Source of the DNA: Pelagophyceae sp. CCMP2097
Taxonomy: Eukaryota; Sar; Pelagophyceae
Assembly (NCBI GenBank): GCA_026770575.1
Contig: MU657777.1
Span: 8,617-20,499, forward strand
Reading direction: 5' to 3'
Length of the DNA: 11,883 nt
A model generated the notes under the pieces. The model had not been told where the DNA came from and ran no database searches. It saw only the letters and a program-made list of their open reading frames with translations. The position numbers and the translations under genes are program-made. Positions 1-6,769 of the stretch are shown here, one piece after another (position 1 is the first letter of the stretch; each line of letters starts with the position of its first letter).

Positions 1-90
1 TAAAAAAGTCGATAATCGTCGATTCCCAGTCGATATTTGCCGGGATTCCTGTCGATAGTATCGAACGATATTTCCCGGAAAAGCCATCCA
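1..90 (-). repeat. LTR-like direct repeat, copy at left edge (candidate start of 3' LTR)
   Basis: This stretch matches 4756-4849 in the same orientation along its whole visible length, with scattered substitutions and a small indel near 12-15. The shared part stops sharply at 90: the next bases differ from those after 4849. On the minus strand the unit starts TGGATGGC, consistent with the TG that opens most LTRs. No polypurine tract is visible just upstream (91-110), which is expected if the internal deletion removed it but weakens the LTR reading. It could instead be an unrelated dispersed repeat. The copy is cut by the window edge. Confidence 0.6.
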
Positions 91-669
91 TAGGCGTCGT
101 TGTGCCTTGTGGTTCGTCGCGACGACCGTGATGGCGGTGTCGTCGGAGTAGACGACGGCGCGGCCTAGATTGGGCGCGGTGGTGGTGCCGGCCATGCCCC
201 GCGCGGGTGCAGTCGTGGGCGGCGATGCCGCCGTGGGCGGCGTCGGCGTGAAGGGGGCGGCCGTGGACCGTGCGGGCGCAGCCGTGGGCGGCGGGGCGGC
301 GGCGGCGGTCCGCGCGGGTGCGGCCGCGGAGTGCACGGGCCCGGCCGTTGGTGCGCCGGCGATGTGGGGAGGCGGTGCGTTGGCGGGCGAGGTCGCGAGG
401 TGGCGATTGGTTTGCGCGAGCAGGTGGCCCGCGGCGTCGGCGGGTAGGAGGTGGGCTCCCGGTGGCGCGATGACGGTGTACGACGTGCTGTGGCGGATGT
501 GCCCGGCAGCGGTGCGGATGACGATGGCGCGCGGTCCATTGGTCGAGTCCATGCCGAGGTACGTGGCGGCGATGGCCCGGTCTGAGAGGTCGCTGTCGCG
601 CGCCGAATCGACGCACGCAACTTGAGAGCCGAATGCTAACCAGCCCGTGATGTCGATGCGCTTGCCGCG
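91..669 (-). pseudogene. Integrase C-terminal part plus Ala/Pro-rich linker of copia pol (truncated)
   Basis: A minus-strand frame open from 669 to the window edge begins RGKRIDITGWLAFGSQV. This matches the copia integrase signature in which TPF..V.GK is followed by a variable stretch and then L.VFGC. YLGMDSTNGPRAIVIR follows, corresponding to the family's FVGY...GYR segment, and then GHIRHSTSYTV, corresponding to the segment before the RT linker. From about 455 down to 190 the peptide is a low-complexity Ala/Pro/Thr linker built from degenerate GCGCGGGTGC-like DNA repeats (near 201, 271 and 311). The segment at 130-156 reads VVYSDDTAI and could be a remnant of an RT YxDD box or an RNase H DN..A motif. 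The frame then enters the LTR-like repeat without a stop. It continues the integrase of the neighbouring segment after a one-base frame change near 669. Confidence 0.75.
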
Positions 670-1165
670 GAAAACACCGCGGCGAACGGGGTCGGTTTCG
701 ACGTGTCCGAGAGGACGATGGCGTTGTTGACAAAGGCGGCCCAGTGGCGCGCCCATGGCCAGTCGCGGATGCTGACGTGCGGTGCCGCGCCAGCGAGCGC
801 AGCGCGCGTGATGCAGTCGAGGATCTCGTGGGCGCGCTCGCCGTGGCCGAGCTTGCGATCCGTGGCCTGCGTCTCGATGGAGATGCCCAGCTGGGCGCAC
901 GCCGTGCGCACGACCGCGCTGATGCCGCCCTCGCCGCCGGAGTCGAAGACGAGGAGCGTGATGGTGACGCCGCGGACGCGCATGTCAGCCGTGAAGCGCT
1001 GGATGGCCTCCAGCATATGGTGCTTGTGCGCAATGGCCTCGGTGTGGATGAACGAGCTCCCCTTGTCGGAGAAGTCCACGGCGTACTTCGCGCCGCCGTA
1101 GCCGATGGGGAAGGGGCCGACGATGTCGACCTCGTGGGCGATGCCCGGGGCGGGGCGAAGCGACG
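670..1165 (-). pseudogene. Copia integrase catalytic core (rve domain), frame-broken
   Basis: Integrase joins the ends of retroelement cDNA into host DNA. The longest open frame runs from 1229 to 636, but only about 1165-670 is integrase. It contains HEVDIVGPFPIGYGG (first catalytic Asp at about 1125-1127, in the family's W..DI.GPFP context), VFDSGGEGG (second Asp at 942-944, matching the common SDNGGEF) and GHGERAHEIL (Glu at 837-839, matching NG.AER.N). Spacing is D-x60-D-x34-E, one residue short of the usual DX35E, so one codon may be lost between the second Asp and Glu. FAAVF at the end corresponds to TPFE.W. Both ends need a frame change: upstream to join the HHCC finger near 1150-1190, downstream near 669. 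The plus-strand open frames over this region are antisense shadows. Confidence 0.85.
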
Positions 1166-1890
1166 CGTGGACGTCGAGGTGCCGAAGTGCGGCTCCTTGC
1201 GCAGGTTGGCGATGGCGCATGCCGGGCACGGGCCCGTATGCCCTTCGTCAACAGCGAAGCCGTATCGCTTCGCGGTGGCACGGAGCCTCTTGGTGTTCAC
1301 GTGACCGCAGTGGGCGTGGAACGCGTCAATATCGAAGCTGGTAGCCAGGCCGCGCGGTCGTTGCCGATGCGGAGGGTCGAGCGCGACGCACGGCGGCGCA
1401 GAGAAAACAGGCATGCACCTTGAGGTCATCGGGGTGCCGAAGTGGATGCCGTCGTAGGGTGGGTGGCCGTCGACGTCGGGCGTCGGGTAGAAACTATCGT
1501 AGGCGAAGGGCTCGTCGATGAAGCCGTCGTAGGACGAGAAACCGGAGGTGGCGTTGTGCGTCAGGTGCGAGCCGTCGATGTCGTCGCACGTGTAGTGCGC
1601 GTCTGCGAGGTACTCGTCGAACTCCGCGTGCGTGGACATGCTCTTCAGCGCAGCGCCGAGGGCGTCGGGCTTGTGCGTGTGCGGGTGCGCGTACGGCGTG
1701 GGCGTGGCCTGGCCGTGCGCCAGCGAAAGGCCGCGCTCGACGTCCGTGAGGACGCGCGTATAGGGGGCGAGCAGGAGCGCGTAGATGCCCTGCCAGGCGA
1801 GGAGCTTGATGACTCGGCCGTCTTCAAAATAATGCGCGGGTCCTTGTCGATGATCGTCACCATGCCCGTCGTTCGAAACATGGAACTGCT
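1166..1890 (-). pseudogene. Protease-integrase spacer and HHCC pre-integrase zinc finger
   Basis: This is the gag-pre-integrase region of copia elements, whose zinc finger binds and multimerises integrase on DNA. The first piece, SSSMFRTTGMVTIIDKDP, follows the protease frame after the TAG at 1891-1893. The frame then shifts once near 1835-1845, into HYFEDGRVIKLLAWQGIYAL. That frame stays open to about 1160 and includes FHAHCGHVN and CPACAIAN. Together these give H-x4-H-x24-C-x2-C, the HHCC finger corresponding to the family's WH.RLGH...C..C. A Tyr/Asp-rich stretch between about 1440 and 1650 has no recognisable motif and is probably element-specific spacer. The finger residues are intact; only the frame is broken. 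Confidence 0.75.
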
Positions 1891-2775
1891 CTAGATGATG
1901 TTGTGCTTGATCGACGGAACGACGAAGACGTCGGGGACCTCGAACGTCGTGTCGCCCGCGCCCTGGACTTTGCCGTGCCAGTCCATGGAGAGTCTGGAGT
2001 GGTGCGTGCCGTTTCCCGCGTCGAACGTAGTGGCGGTCTGATTCTCGGGGAGCAGAGAGAGCCGGCGCGCGCTGTCGGTGCCCGTGAAGACGTTGAGCGA
2101 GGCGCCGGTGTCCACTATCGCGACCATGGGGACGGTGTCCTGGATTCCGATGCCGTCCTTGATCGAGTAGGACGGGAGCCGAACGGCGGCGATCATCTCG
2201 GCGATGCGCGTCTGGAGCATAGCGTCGCCGCCGAGGTAGAGCGACGCGCGCGGATCCATGCACGGGTCGTAGGTTGCGCGCGCGTCGTCGGTGCCCGCGG
2301 GCCGGTGGCCGTACGGAACGACGGCTCCCGCGTGCGAGGGGTGGGTGCCGGCTCGCGGGCCGCGCTCGTAGGCGCCGCGCGCGCTGCGGTCGGAGCCGTT
2401 GGCGCCGTAGGGCGCGTTGCGCGGCGCGCGGTCGTTGCCGCTGCGCGAGCCGTTGCCGCCGCGCCCGTTGCGGTCGTAACCGTCGGCGCCGCGGCCGTCG
2501 CGGTCGTCGGCGGGTTTGAGCGCGATGGGGCACGGCTTGCCCGAGTCCCAATCGTGTTTGCGCGCCTTAAAGCACTCCGCAGCGCAGTGACCCGAACTGT
2601 TGCAAAAGTCGCATGCGCCCGTGTACCACTGCCGAAAGGCGACGTCTTCTTGGGCGTGAAGCAGTGTGGCGTGTTCGGCGCGGGCTTGGCGTGGAGCGTA
2701 GCCGCGTCCTTGGCTAGGGTTGCCGAAGCGGCTAGGAAAACGGTTGCGTTTGCGGTTGGGGTAGACGTGCGCATG
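1891..2775 (-). pseudogene. Nucleocapsid zinc knuckle and aspartic protease of copia polyprotein
   Basis: The open frame starts at 2826 on the minus strand, but the element-like part begins near 2770, where it takes over from the gag frame. A CCHC zinc knuckle, CDFCNSSGHCAAEC (C-x2-C-x4-H-x4-C), lies at 2572-2613; it binds the element's RNA in the particle. A long Gly/Arg/Asn/Asp-rich region with repeated RGGNGSR- and DRNGRG-like segments follows, typical of disordered nucleic-acid-binding tails. The retropepsin motif VAIVDTGASLNVF has its catalytic DTG at 2104-2112; the protease cleaves the Gag-Pol polyprotein. The frame ends VPSIKHNII followed by TAG. This corresponds to the family's VP.L..NLLS.S..., so the stop lies inside what should be continuous pol. 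The large plus-strand open frame at 1903-2925 is antisense. Confidence 0.88.
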
Positions 2776-3779
2776 TTGAGGAGCTGGACGATCATCTCGT
2801 CGTACTGGACGTCTTTGCGCACCCATTCGCTCAGCACCACGGCGAGCGCGGTCACGTCGATGCCGCGGCGGAGGAACGACGTCTTGAGGACTTCGGGCAT
2901 CTTAGAGTCGGAGGCCAATTCGTAGGCCTTGAACGCTTCCTTGACCTCAGAGAGGAATTTGCGGAGGTCGCCGCTCCAGGCCAACAACGAGAGTCCGTTG
3001 ATGCGCAGAAAAGCGCTGCTGACGTCGACGCCCTTAGCAGTCTTGACGTACGAGTCGTAGATGGCCTGCGCCATGTCAGCCCCTTTGCCGGTGCCGCAGA
3101 CGTCGACCACGGAGCTTGCCTCCGTGCCGTCGACCATGAGCGTTAAGACGATGGCCATGTGGTTGTCGATGCGCGAACCGGCGCGGATGGCGGTGAGGTC
3201 GAACTTGTCTGCGGCCAAGCCGTGGAGCCGGGGGTCGTAGTTCGCCAGGAAGCGGAACATCGACAGGAAATGTTTCCGGCCGCCGTGCGCGTCGCCGGTG
3301 AGGCCGAGCTTGAACTGGGCGACGCCGGTCTGGATCAGCTTGTAGTCAAGGGCCTTGTTCAGGTCGGTGGTAGTCGGGGGCGTGGACGCCGTAGAGCCGG
3401 GTGCCGTGGAAGACACCGGAGGGGACGTCGAGTCCTTGGTCGAAAGGTCGGGGGCCGCTGCGAACGCCCTAGAGGCCCCGGTTGGCGGAGGCGGGGGCGA
3501 CGCGGCGTCGAACGCGGCACGCGCTGCGACCGCGGCGTCAAACTCCTCCCGGTGGCGGAGGAGGGAGGCCGCGAGCTCGTCGCGCTGGGCCGCGAGGTCG
3601 CGGTTGCCGTCGCGGAGCTCGGTGGCGCGCTGCTGCAGGCGAATCTCGTCCCCAGGGGCGGCGTTGTCCTGCATCTGCTCCAAGATGTCGGCGCCGAGCT
3701 GGTCCTCCATCTCCTCTTGTGCCGCCGCAAGTAGAGGCGGATCGGGAGGGGTCCCGCGAGACGCGGAGCGGAGCGGCAT
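2765..3779 (-). pseudogene. Copia-type gag (capsid) region
   Basis: Gag forms the virus-like particle that packages element RNA. The start Met at 3779 is the first in the frame and lies about 40-65 bases downstream of the proposed primer-binding site and LTR end. Residues 16-92 are rich in Glu, Gln, Leu, Ala and Arg in a heptad-like pattern, suggesting a coiled coil. Residues 93-140 are a Pro/Ser/Thr linker. Residues 140-336 form a helical domain with FLSEVKEAFKAYEL and WVRKDVQYDEMIVQLLNM, resembling the gag polypeptide of copia-type elements just ahead of the zinc knuckle. The frame stays open to 2193, but beyond about 2770 it translates to Ala/Thr/Arg-rich shadow sequence while the true zinc-knuckle frame is one register away. 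A one-base lesion near 2760-2775 therefore separates capsid from nucleocapsid. Confidence 0.82.
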
Positions 3780-3820
3780 GGGAGCCGAGAGTCGAAGCGC
3801 TTGTCGTGGACGAGCGCGTA

Positions 3821-3844
3821 GCTAAGGGCCCATTGACCCGCAGT
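3821..3844 (-). promoter_or_regulatory. Candidate primer-binding site resembling the initiator-tRNA anticodon arm
   Basis: On the plus strand, GGGCCCATTGACCC at 3826-3839 resembles the initiator tRNA-Met anticodon arm, GGGCCCATAACCC, with one extra base and one change. Drosophila copia is known to prime from a 5' half of this tRNA, pairing with its anticodon arm. The site sits where a primer-binding site should be, between the proposed LTR end (CA at 3844-3845 on the minus strand) and the gag start at 3779. GGGCCC is self-complementary and common in GC-rich DNA, so the match may be chance. Confidence 0.3.
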
Positions 3845-3909
3845 GCCCACAGTCAGAGTTAGAACTGTGTTAGGAAACTTACCGGGTGTTGGGGATTAGA
3901 TGACACTTT

Positions 3910-3975
3910 TGCCAAGAATGGCCAACTTTGGGTAAAACTTTGCCAAGAATGCCTGCCCAACTTTGGGTGAAACTT
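3910..3975. repeat. Two-copy tandem duplication of about 31-35 bp
   Basis: GCCAAGAATGGCCAACTTTG (3911-3930), followed by GGTAAAACTT, is repeated at once at 3942-3975, where GCCAAGAATGCC has a four-base insertion before CAACTTTGGGTGAAACTT. It lies just inside the left arm of the inverted repeat pair. Confidence 0.75.
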
Positions 3976-4127
3976 TGGTCATTCTCGGAAAATAAGGCGA
4001 CTCCAAGGGCTCGTCTGACAGCTCGATGGCCGGCCTTTTGGGCGTCGTCGCGGGGTGGTTGCCCGGCAGCCGGCAGCGTCTGGCGCCGAGATCTCCGTCG
4101 TCGCCGCCGCAACGGCCTTGGACTGAA

Positions 4128-4249
4128 CCTCTGGAACTGAATTGGCCCTTTTTTTGACCTTCTGAAACTGAACTGACCCTTTTTTTACCCTCTGAAACTG
4201 AACTGAACCTTTTTTTGACCCTCCGAAACTGAACTGACCCTTTTTTTTG
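4128..4249. repeat. Four-unit tandem repeat, 30-31 bp period
   Basis: Units start at 4128, 4158, 4188 and 4219. Each reads approximately CCCTCTGAAACTGAACTGAC followed by CC and a run of seven or eight T. The units differ by a few substitutions and by T-run length. On the minus strand this gives A-runs followed by GGGTCAGTTCAGTTTCAG. If this is an LTR, such an array may be a regulatory repeat block. Confidence 0.85.
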
Positions 4250-4722
4250 CCCTCACCTTGTTTTTCACTACCCCAATTTTTGCCCAGAGTACAATTCTTT
4301 GCAAAGTCTTAGAGTGCCATCTAATCCCCAAGACCCAGCAGAGGGTTGGAGTTCCCTCGGAAAAGGTAAGGGTTAGAATTCCCTCGGCGGAAATGGAATC
4401 TCCGCAAGCAACGGCGGGATGCCGCGATGGAAATGCAACATTACTACTAGCGAATCAAATCCGAGTTAACTGGCCTACGGTGTAGATCTTGGCGAGCCCG
4501 ATCGAATCGTCCAAACGCCGCTGTAAAAATCGTCGTACTCGTCGCGGGAGGACCCGGCACAAGTAGGAATTGAACAAAAAAGGGCACGTTTCCCCATTTT
4601 CCCCAAATCGAATTTTTGGCTGTGCGTGTGCGCACGCTCGCGCGGGTCGCGCCCAGATCACTAAAACCGCTCCACCACTAAATCGCGTTTTCCTCGAGAA
4701 CTCCCCTCGCCAATGAGGTTGC

Positions 4723-4729
4723 ATTTATA
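4723..4729 (-). promoter_or_regulatory. TATA box of candidate LTR promoter
   Basis: The minus strand reads GTATAAATGC at 4730-4721. It lies about 120 bases downstream of the proposed U3 start at 4849 and points towards gag, as expected for an LTR promoter. A seven-base match alone is weak; its position gives it some weight. Confidence 0.35.
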
Positions 4730-4755
4730 CTTGTCCCAGCCACATTTACGTTGCA

Positions 4756-4849
4756 AAACAGTCGACTCGGAATATCGTCGATTCTCAGTCGGTATTTGCC
4801 GGGACTTCCGTCGATAGTATCGACCGATATTTGCCGAGAAAGCCATCCA
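4756..4849 (-). repeat. LTR-like direct repeat, copy upstream of gag
   Basis: This is the second copy of the 1-90 sequence. Shared blocks include ATCGTCGATTC, TATTTGCCGGGA, GTCGATAGTATCGA and AAGCCATCCA, separated by single-base differences. Both copies hold repeated CGATA-type motifs. The match ends at 4849, giving the outer boundary of the element on this side. Confidence 0.7.
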
Positions 4850-4916
4850 CCTGGGTTTGGGTACAGACCTCACTATAAAGAAATGGAATGTGTTTATATA
4901 CACTTTTCTTAACTGG

Positions 4917-5052
4917 CTCCTGGCACTGGGACCGGAATTCCCTTTTGCCAGGGCATACGTCAGTGAAATGAGGTGTCTTATTCTCATGTCAACAACCGCT
5001 CCTGGATGCCCAGTCCGGCTGAATCTTTGATAAAGTGGTTTTCTCACCACCT
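4917..5052 (+). repeat. Dispersed repeat, copy 1 (inverted relative to 10010-10145)
   Basis: The first half is nearly identical to the reverse complement of 10098-10145, for example CTTTTGCCAGGGCATACGTC. The match then weakens but continues through CATGTCAACAACCGCTCCT (AGCCGCTCCT in the other copy), CAGTC and AAGTGGTTTT with small indels. The left edge is sharp at 4917; the right edge is gradual and may reach about 5065. There is no coding motif. It is probably a dispersed mobile or satellite-derived element. Confidence 0.85.
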
Positions 5053-5065
5053 GTGTCGTTGAACC

Positions 5066-5384
5066 TTGGCCCCACAGGCCGGAAAGGGGACATATTTTCG
5101 CGCATTGGCGGAGTGCAGTAGAATTTTCGCTAAAAGGCTCTGTGGCGCGGCACAGGCCGAAAAAAGAGACAGAGCTCCTGATATTAGTTGGGTTTTCTCG
5201 AGAAACATCTCGACTCCTTGACCGCACTCGCCTCGAGCCCGCACGGCGATCACGCATACAAGCTTGGGGCCGCGCCCTTGCCGCGAGGAGTCACCCACGG
5301 CCATGCAAATCTTATCCCGAGCCGGTGAGTAGAGCCTGCAATCTGCCTATGTCAATTATCGAGCGATGGACGCCCTCCAACTCT
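5066..5384. other. Non-coding stretch without recognised features
   Basis: Open frames cross this stretch on both strands, but none carries a recognisable domain. The longest on the minus strand, 198 codons ending at 4661, runs through both the dispersed repeat and the LTR-like repeat, so it is unlikely to be a gene. The only local structure is TTTTCTCGAGAAA near 5192-5204, a short palindrome. Confidence 0.5.
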
Positions 5385-5787
5385 GCCCCAGTGACCAAAG
5401 TGCCGCACCTCGAGAGCGGTATCCGCGCTCAACATAGGTACGAATGGGTACCGCCCTCGAGGTGCGGCACTTTGGCCACTGGGGCGCCGACGATACACAA
5501 AAAGTGGTCGGCACGCTAAGAAAACACCCAGGGGCGCCCCAGTGGCCAAAGTGCCGCACCTCGAGGGCAGTATCCACGAGCAGCACAGATACGAATGGAT
5601 ACCGGCCCCGAGGTCACTCATTCGGCGCCTCCCGGCGCCGACAATACGCAAAAAGTGGTCGATGCGCATAGAAAGCACCCAGGTGTGCCCCAGTGGCCAA
5701 AGTGCCGCACCTCGGCAGCGGTATCCACGCTCAACATAAGTACGAATGGATGCCGCTTCCGATGTGCGGCACTTTGGCCCTCCTGCC
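5385..5787. repeat. Palindromic tandem array, 151-bp period, three hairpin units
   Basis: Hairpin left arms start at 5385, 5536 and 5687, giving two exact 151-base steps. Unit 1 has 40-base arms (5385-5424 and 5446-5485) with three mismatches and a 21-base loop. Unit 2 keeps its left arm (5536-5575), but its right arm is diverged beyond the first 19 bases. Unit 3 has arms 5687-5726 and 5748-5787. The arm core is CCAAAGTGCCGCACCTCG. The loop, CTCAACATA followed by TACGAAT, is partly conserved and has constant length. The spacers (5486-5535 and 5637-5686) are also homologous, with AAAAAGTGGTCG in both. No unit has a coding motif. Confidence 0.93.
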
Positions 5788-5843
5788 ATCAGCGGAAATA
5801 ATTGGCCATCCTCCGCCATATTTCCGGGGTCCCCCTCTTCGTG

Positions 5844-5885
5844 GTGGGATTTAAAGACCCCGCTTTAGATTTAATAAAATCCCAC
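5844..5885. repeat. Short inverted repeat (GTGGGATTT / AAATCCCAC)
   Basis: A perfect 9-base inverted repeat has arms at 5844-5852 and 5877-5885 and an AT-rich loop. It lies just after the palindromic array and could be a small foldback or chance. Confidence 0.5.
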
Positions 5886-6184
5886 ATTGCCTTTATTGGC
5901 CTCTCCTAATCCCGTGTTTTTTTTCGGCCTGCGCAGACCTCCAAGCGTGAGCGACCCCAGGAGGCGATGCACCGCGATTGATGGCAGCGCGCTTGGTGGG
6001 AATCATGCTGGGCGTGGTCCTTCGTGGTGCGTGCTAAAAACATCTGGACTGCGGCCGCTCTTCAGGAAAATGTGGACGGGGGCGTGGTCGTCCAAGTAGG
6101 GGCCGGGTCGCGTCGTTAGACGGTTTAATCTGTAGGCCCCGGCTGTTGGGACCCGTGCCAATACACCACCCTCGCGAATCCCAA
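5886..6184. other. Non-coding stretch without recognised features
   Basis: The bases are mixed, with a T-run at about 5917-5924. The short open frames on either strand show no domain. I see no repeat shared with the rest of the window. Confidence 0.45.
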
Positions 6185-6297
6185 TATCAAGGGTGGCGTT
6201 TTTCGAAGTGAATTGCGTTTGGGTCTCAGCACGTCTCGTTTGCACTCCATGGAGGAGTGGCACTTTTGTTTGAACGCGAAAAACGCCACCCTTGATA
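6185..6297. repeat. Perfect 21-bp inverted repeat enclosing a second hairpin
   Basis: TATCAAGGGTGGCGTTTTTC at 6185-6204 (plus G at 6205) is the exact reverse complement of 6277-6297. Weaker pairing extends a few bases outward, to AATCCC and GGGATCC. The 71-base interior holds CACTCC-ATGGA-GGAGTG at 6243-6259, a 6-bp stem with a 5-base loop. The whole would fold as a long stem capped by an inner hairpin. It could be a miniature foldback element or a hairpin RNA source. There is no coding evidence. Confidence 0.9.
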
Positions 6298-6706
6298 CGG
6301 GGATCCACTCAGGGCCATGATCCCGAGGGCTGGGCGAAGTTTGAGCGCCGACTTGTCGGAAACCAGAGTGGCTCGGGCACCACTGGCAGCCTCCAAAAAG
6401 AACCCCCTGTTTCGAGTGGTCGGTCGCGATCGCGCTGTGTGTTTTGGCGCTGGGTGGGGTTGTATACATGCTGAGGGTGGTACATGACAGTGGCGGGGTC
6501 CTATAATGTCGATCCCAGCCTCTGTAGACGCAAGAGAGCCATACCTTGTCCCCAGGTCAACCTTTTCTGAACATATTTCGATTGCGCGCTTTTTCCGGCC
6601 TGTGGCCCTTTCCTCCCCAAAGGTGGAACCTCGCGGATTGACCCGGCGACAGAGACACACACACACATACGGCAGACAAAGTTGCACCTGGCAATCTTTC
6701 AATCAA
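6298..6706. other. Non-coding stretch with a short CA microsatellite
   Basis: No domain appears in the open frames here. The only low-complexity feature is a short CA run at about 6655-6667. Confidence 0.45.
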
Positions 6707-6769
6707 AGGACCCGAAGGGCCCTTGCCGTAAACTGACGTTGATTAAACGACAAGGACCCTTCGGGTCCT
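6707..6769. repeat. Foldback repeat, 19-bp arms
   Basis: AGGACCCGAAGGGCCCTTG (6707-6725) pairs with CAAGGACCCTTCGGGTCCT (6751-6769) with one mismatch, leaving a 25-base loop. The left arm contains a further palindrome, AAGGGCCCTT. No poly-T directly follows on either strand in the manner of a bacterial terminator, and the setting is eukaryotic. Confidence 0.88.

Larger units (their letters stand above)
3884..4336. repeat. Inverted repeat pair, arms 3884-3919 and 4294-4336
   Basis: The left arm contains TTGGGGATTAGATGACACTT and the right arm contains its near reverse complement, GTGCCATCTAATCCCCAAGA. The match continues inwards to CCAAGAAT and ATTCTTTG with a short indel. The 450-bp unit with terminal inverted repeats could be a MITE-like insertion within the candidate LTR, or LTR-internal structure. 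No target-site duplication is obvious. Confidence 0.6.
1..4849 (-). mobile_element. Degenerate Ty1/copia-class LTR retrotransposon lacking reverse transcriptase
   Basis: Read on the minus strand, the domains come in the order gag, CCHC zinc knuckle, DTG protease, HHCC finger, integrase. Integrase lying directly after protease is the order of Ty1/copia elements; Ty3/gypsy elements place integrase last. Direct repeats at 4756-4849 and 1-90 flank the block and are taken as LTR ends, because both begin TGGATGGC in the element's orientation. After the integrase C-terminal part and an Ala/Pro-rich linker the frame enters the second repeat, so reverse transcriptase and RNase H are absent apart from a possible scrap at 130-156. 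Four frame changes and a TAG break the coding sequence, so this copy cannot move on its own. The coding part is visibly more GC-rich than the DNA beyond 3850. The copia assignment is strong. The outer limits are inferred, because the left end may continue outside the window. Confidence 0.85.
3845..4849 (-). repeat. Candidate 5' LTR
   Basis: The right end, TGGATGGC on the minus strand at 4849, is shared with position 90. A minus-strand TATA box lies about 120 bases inside (4723-4729), and the left limit is set by the candidate primer-binding site. If correct, the LTR is about 1 kb, begins TG and ends CA. Only the first 94 bases of the second LTR lie in the window, so the full length cannot be confirmed. 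The interior holds a 36-43 bp inverted repeat pair, a tandem duplication and a four-unit tandem array, listed separately. Base composition is more AT-rich than gag-pol. Confidence 0.45.

Noticed and set aside
2760..2826. Programmed gag-pol frameshift
   Set aside because: The shift falls inside gag, between capsid and zinc knuckle, and not between gag and pol. No slippery heptamer was identified, and three further shifts of the same kind occur downstream.
1903..2925. A 340-codon plus-strand open frame, plus others at 170-625, 744-1304 and 3159-3734
   Set aside because: They lie antisense to recognisable gag, protease and integrase sequence. They arise from high GC and codon bias on the other strand and contain no domain.
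4661..5257. A 198-codon minus-strand open frame
   Set aside because: It runs through a dispersed repeat and the LTR-like repeat and has no recognisable motif.
5385..5787. CRISPR array
   Set aside because: Only three units, with hairpins of about 100 bp and spacers that are homologous to each other. CRISPR repeats are short with unique spacers, and the setting is eukaryotic.
6707..6769. Rho-independent terminator
   Set aside because: No bacterial gene context, the loop is 25 bases long and no T-run directly follows the stem.
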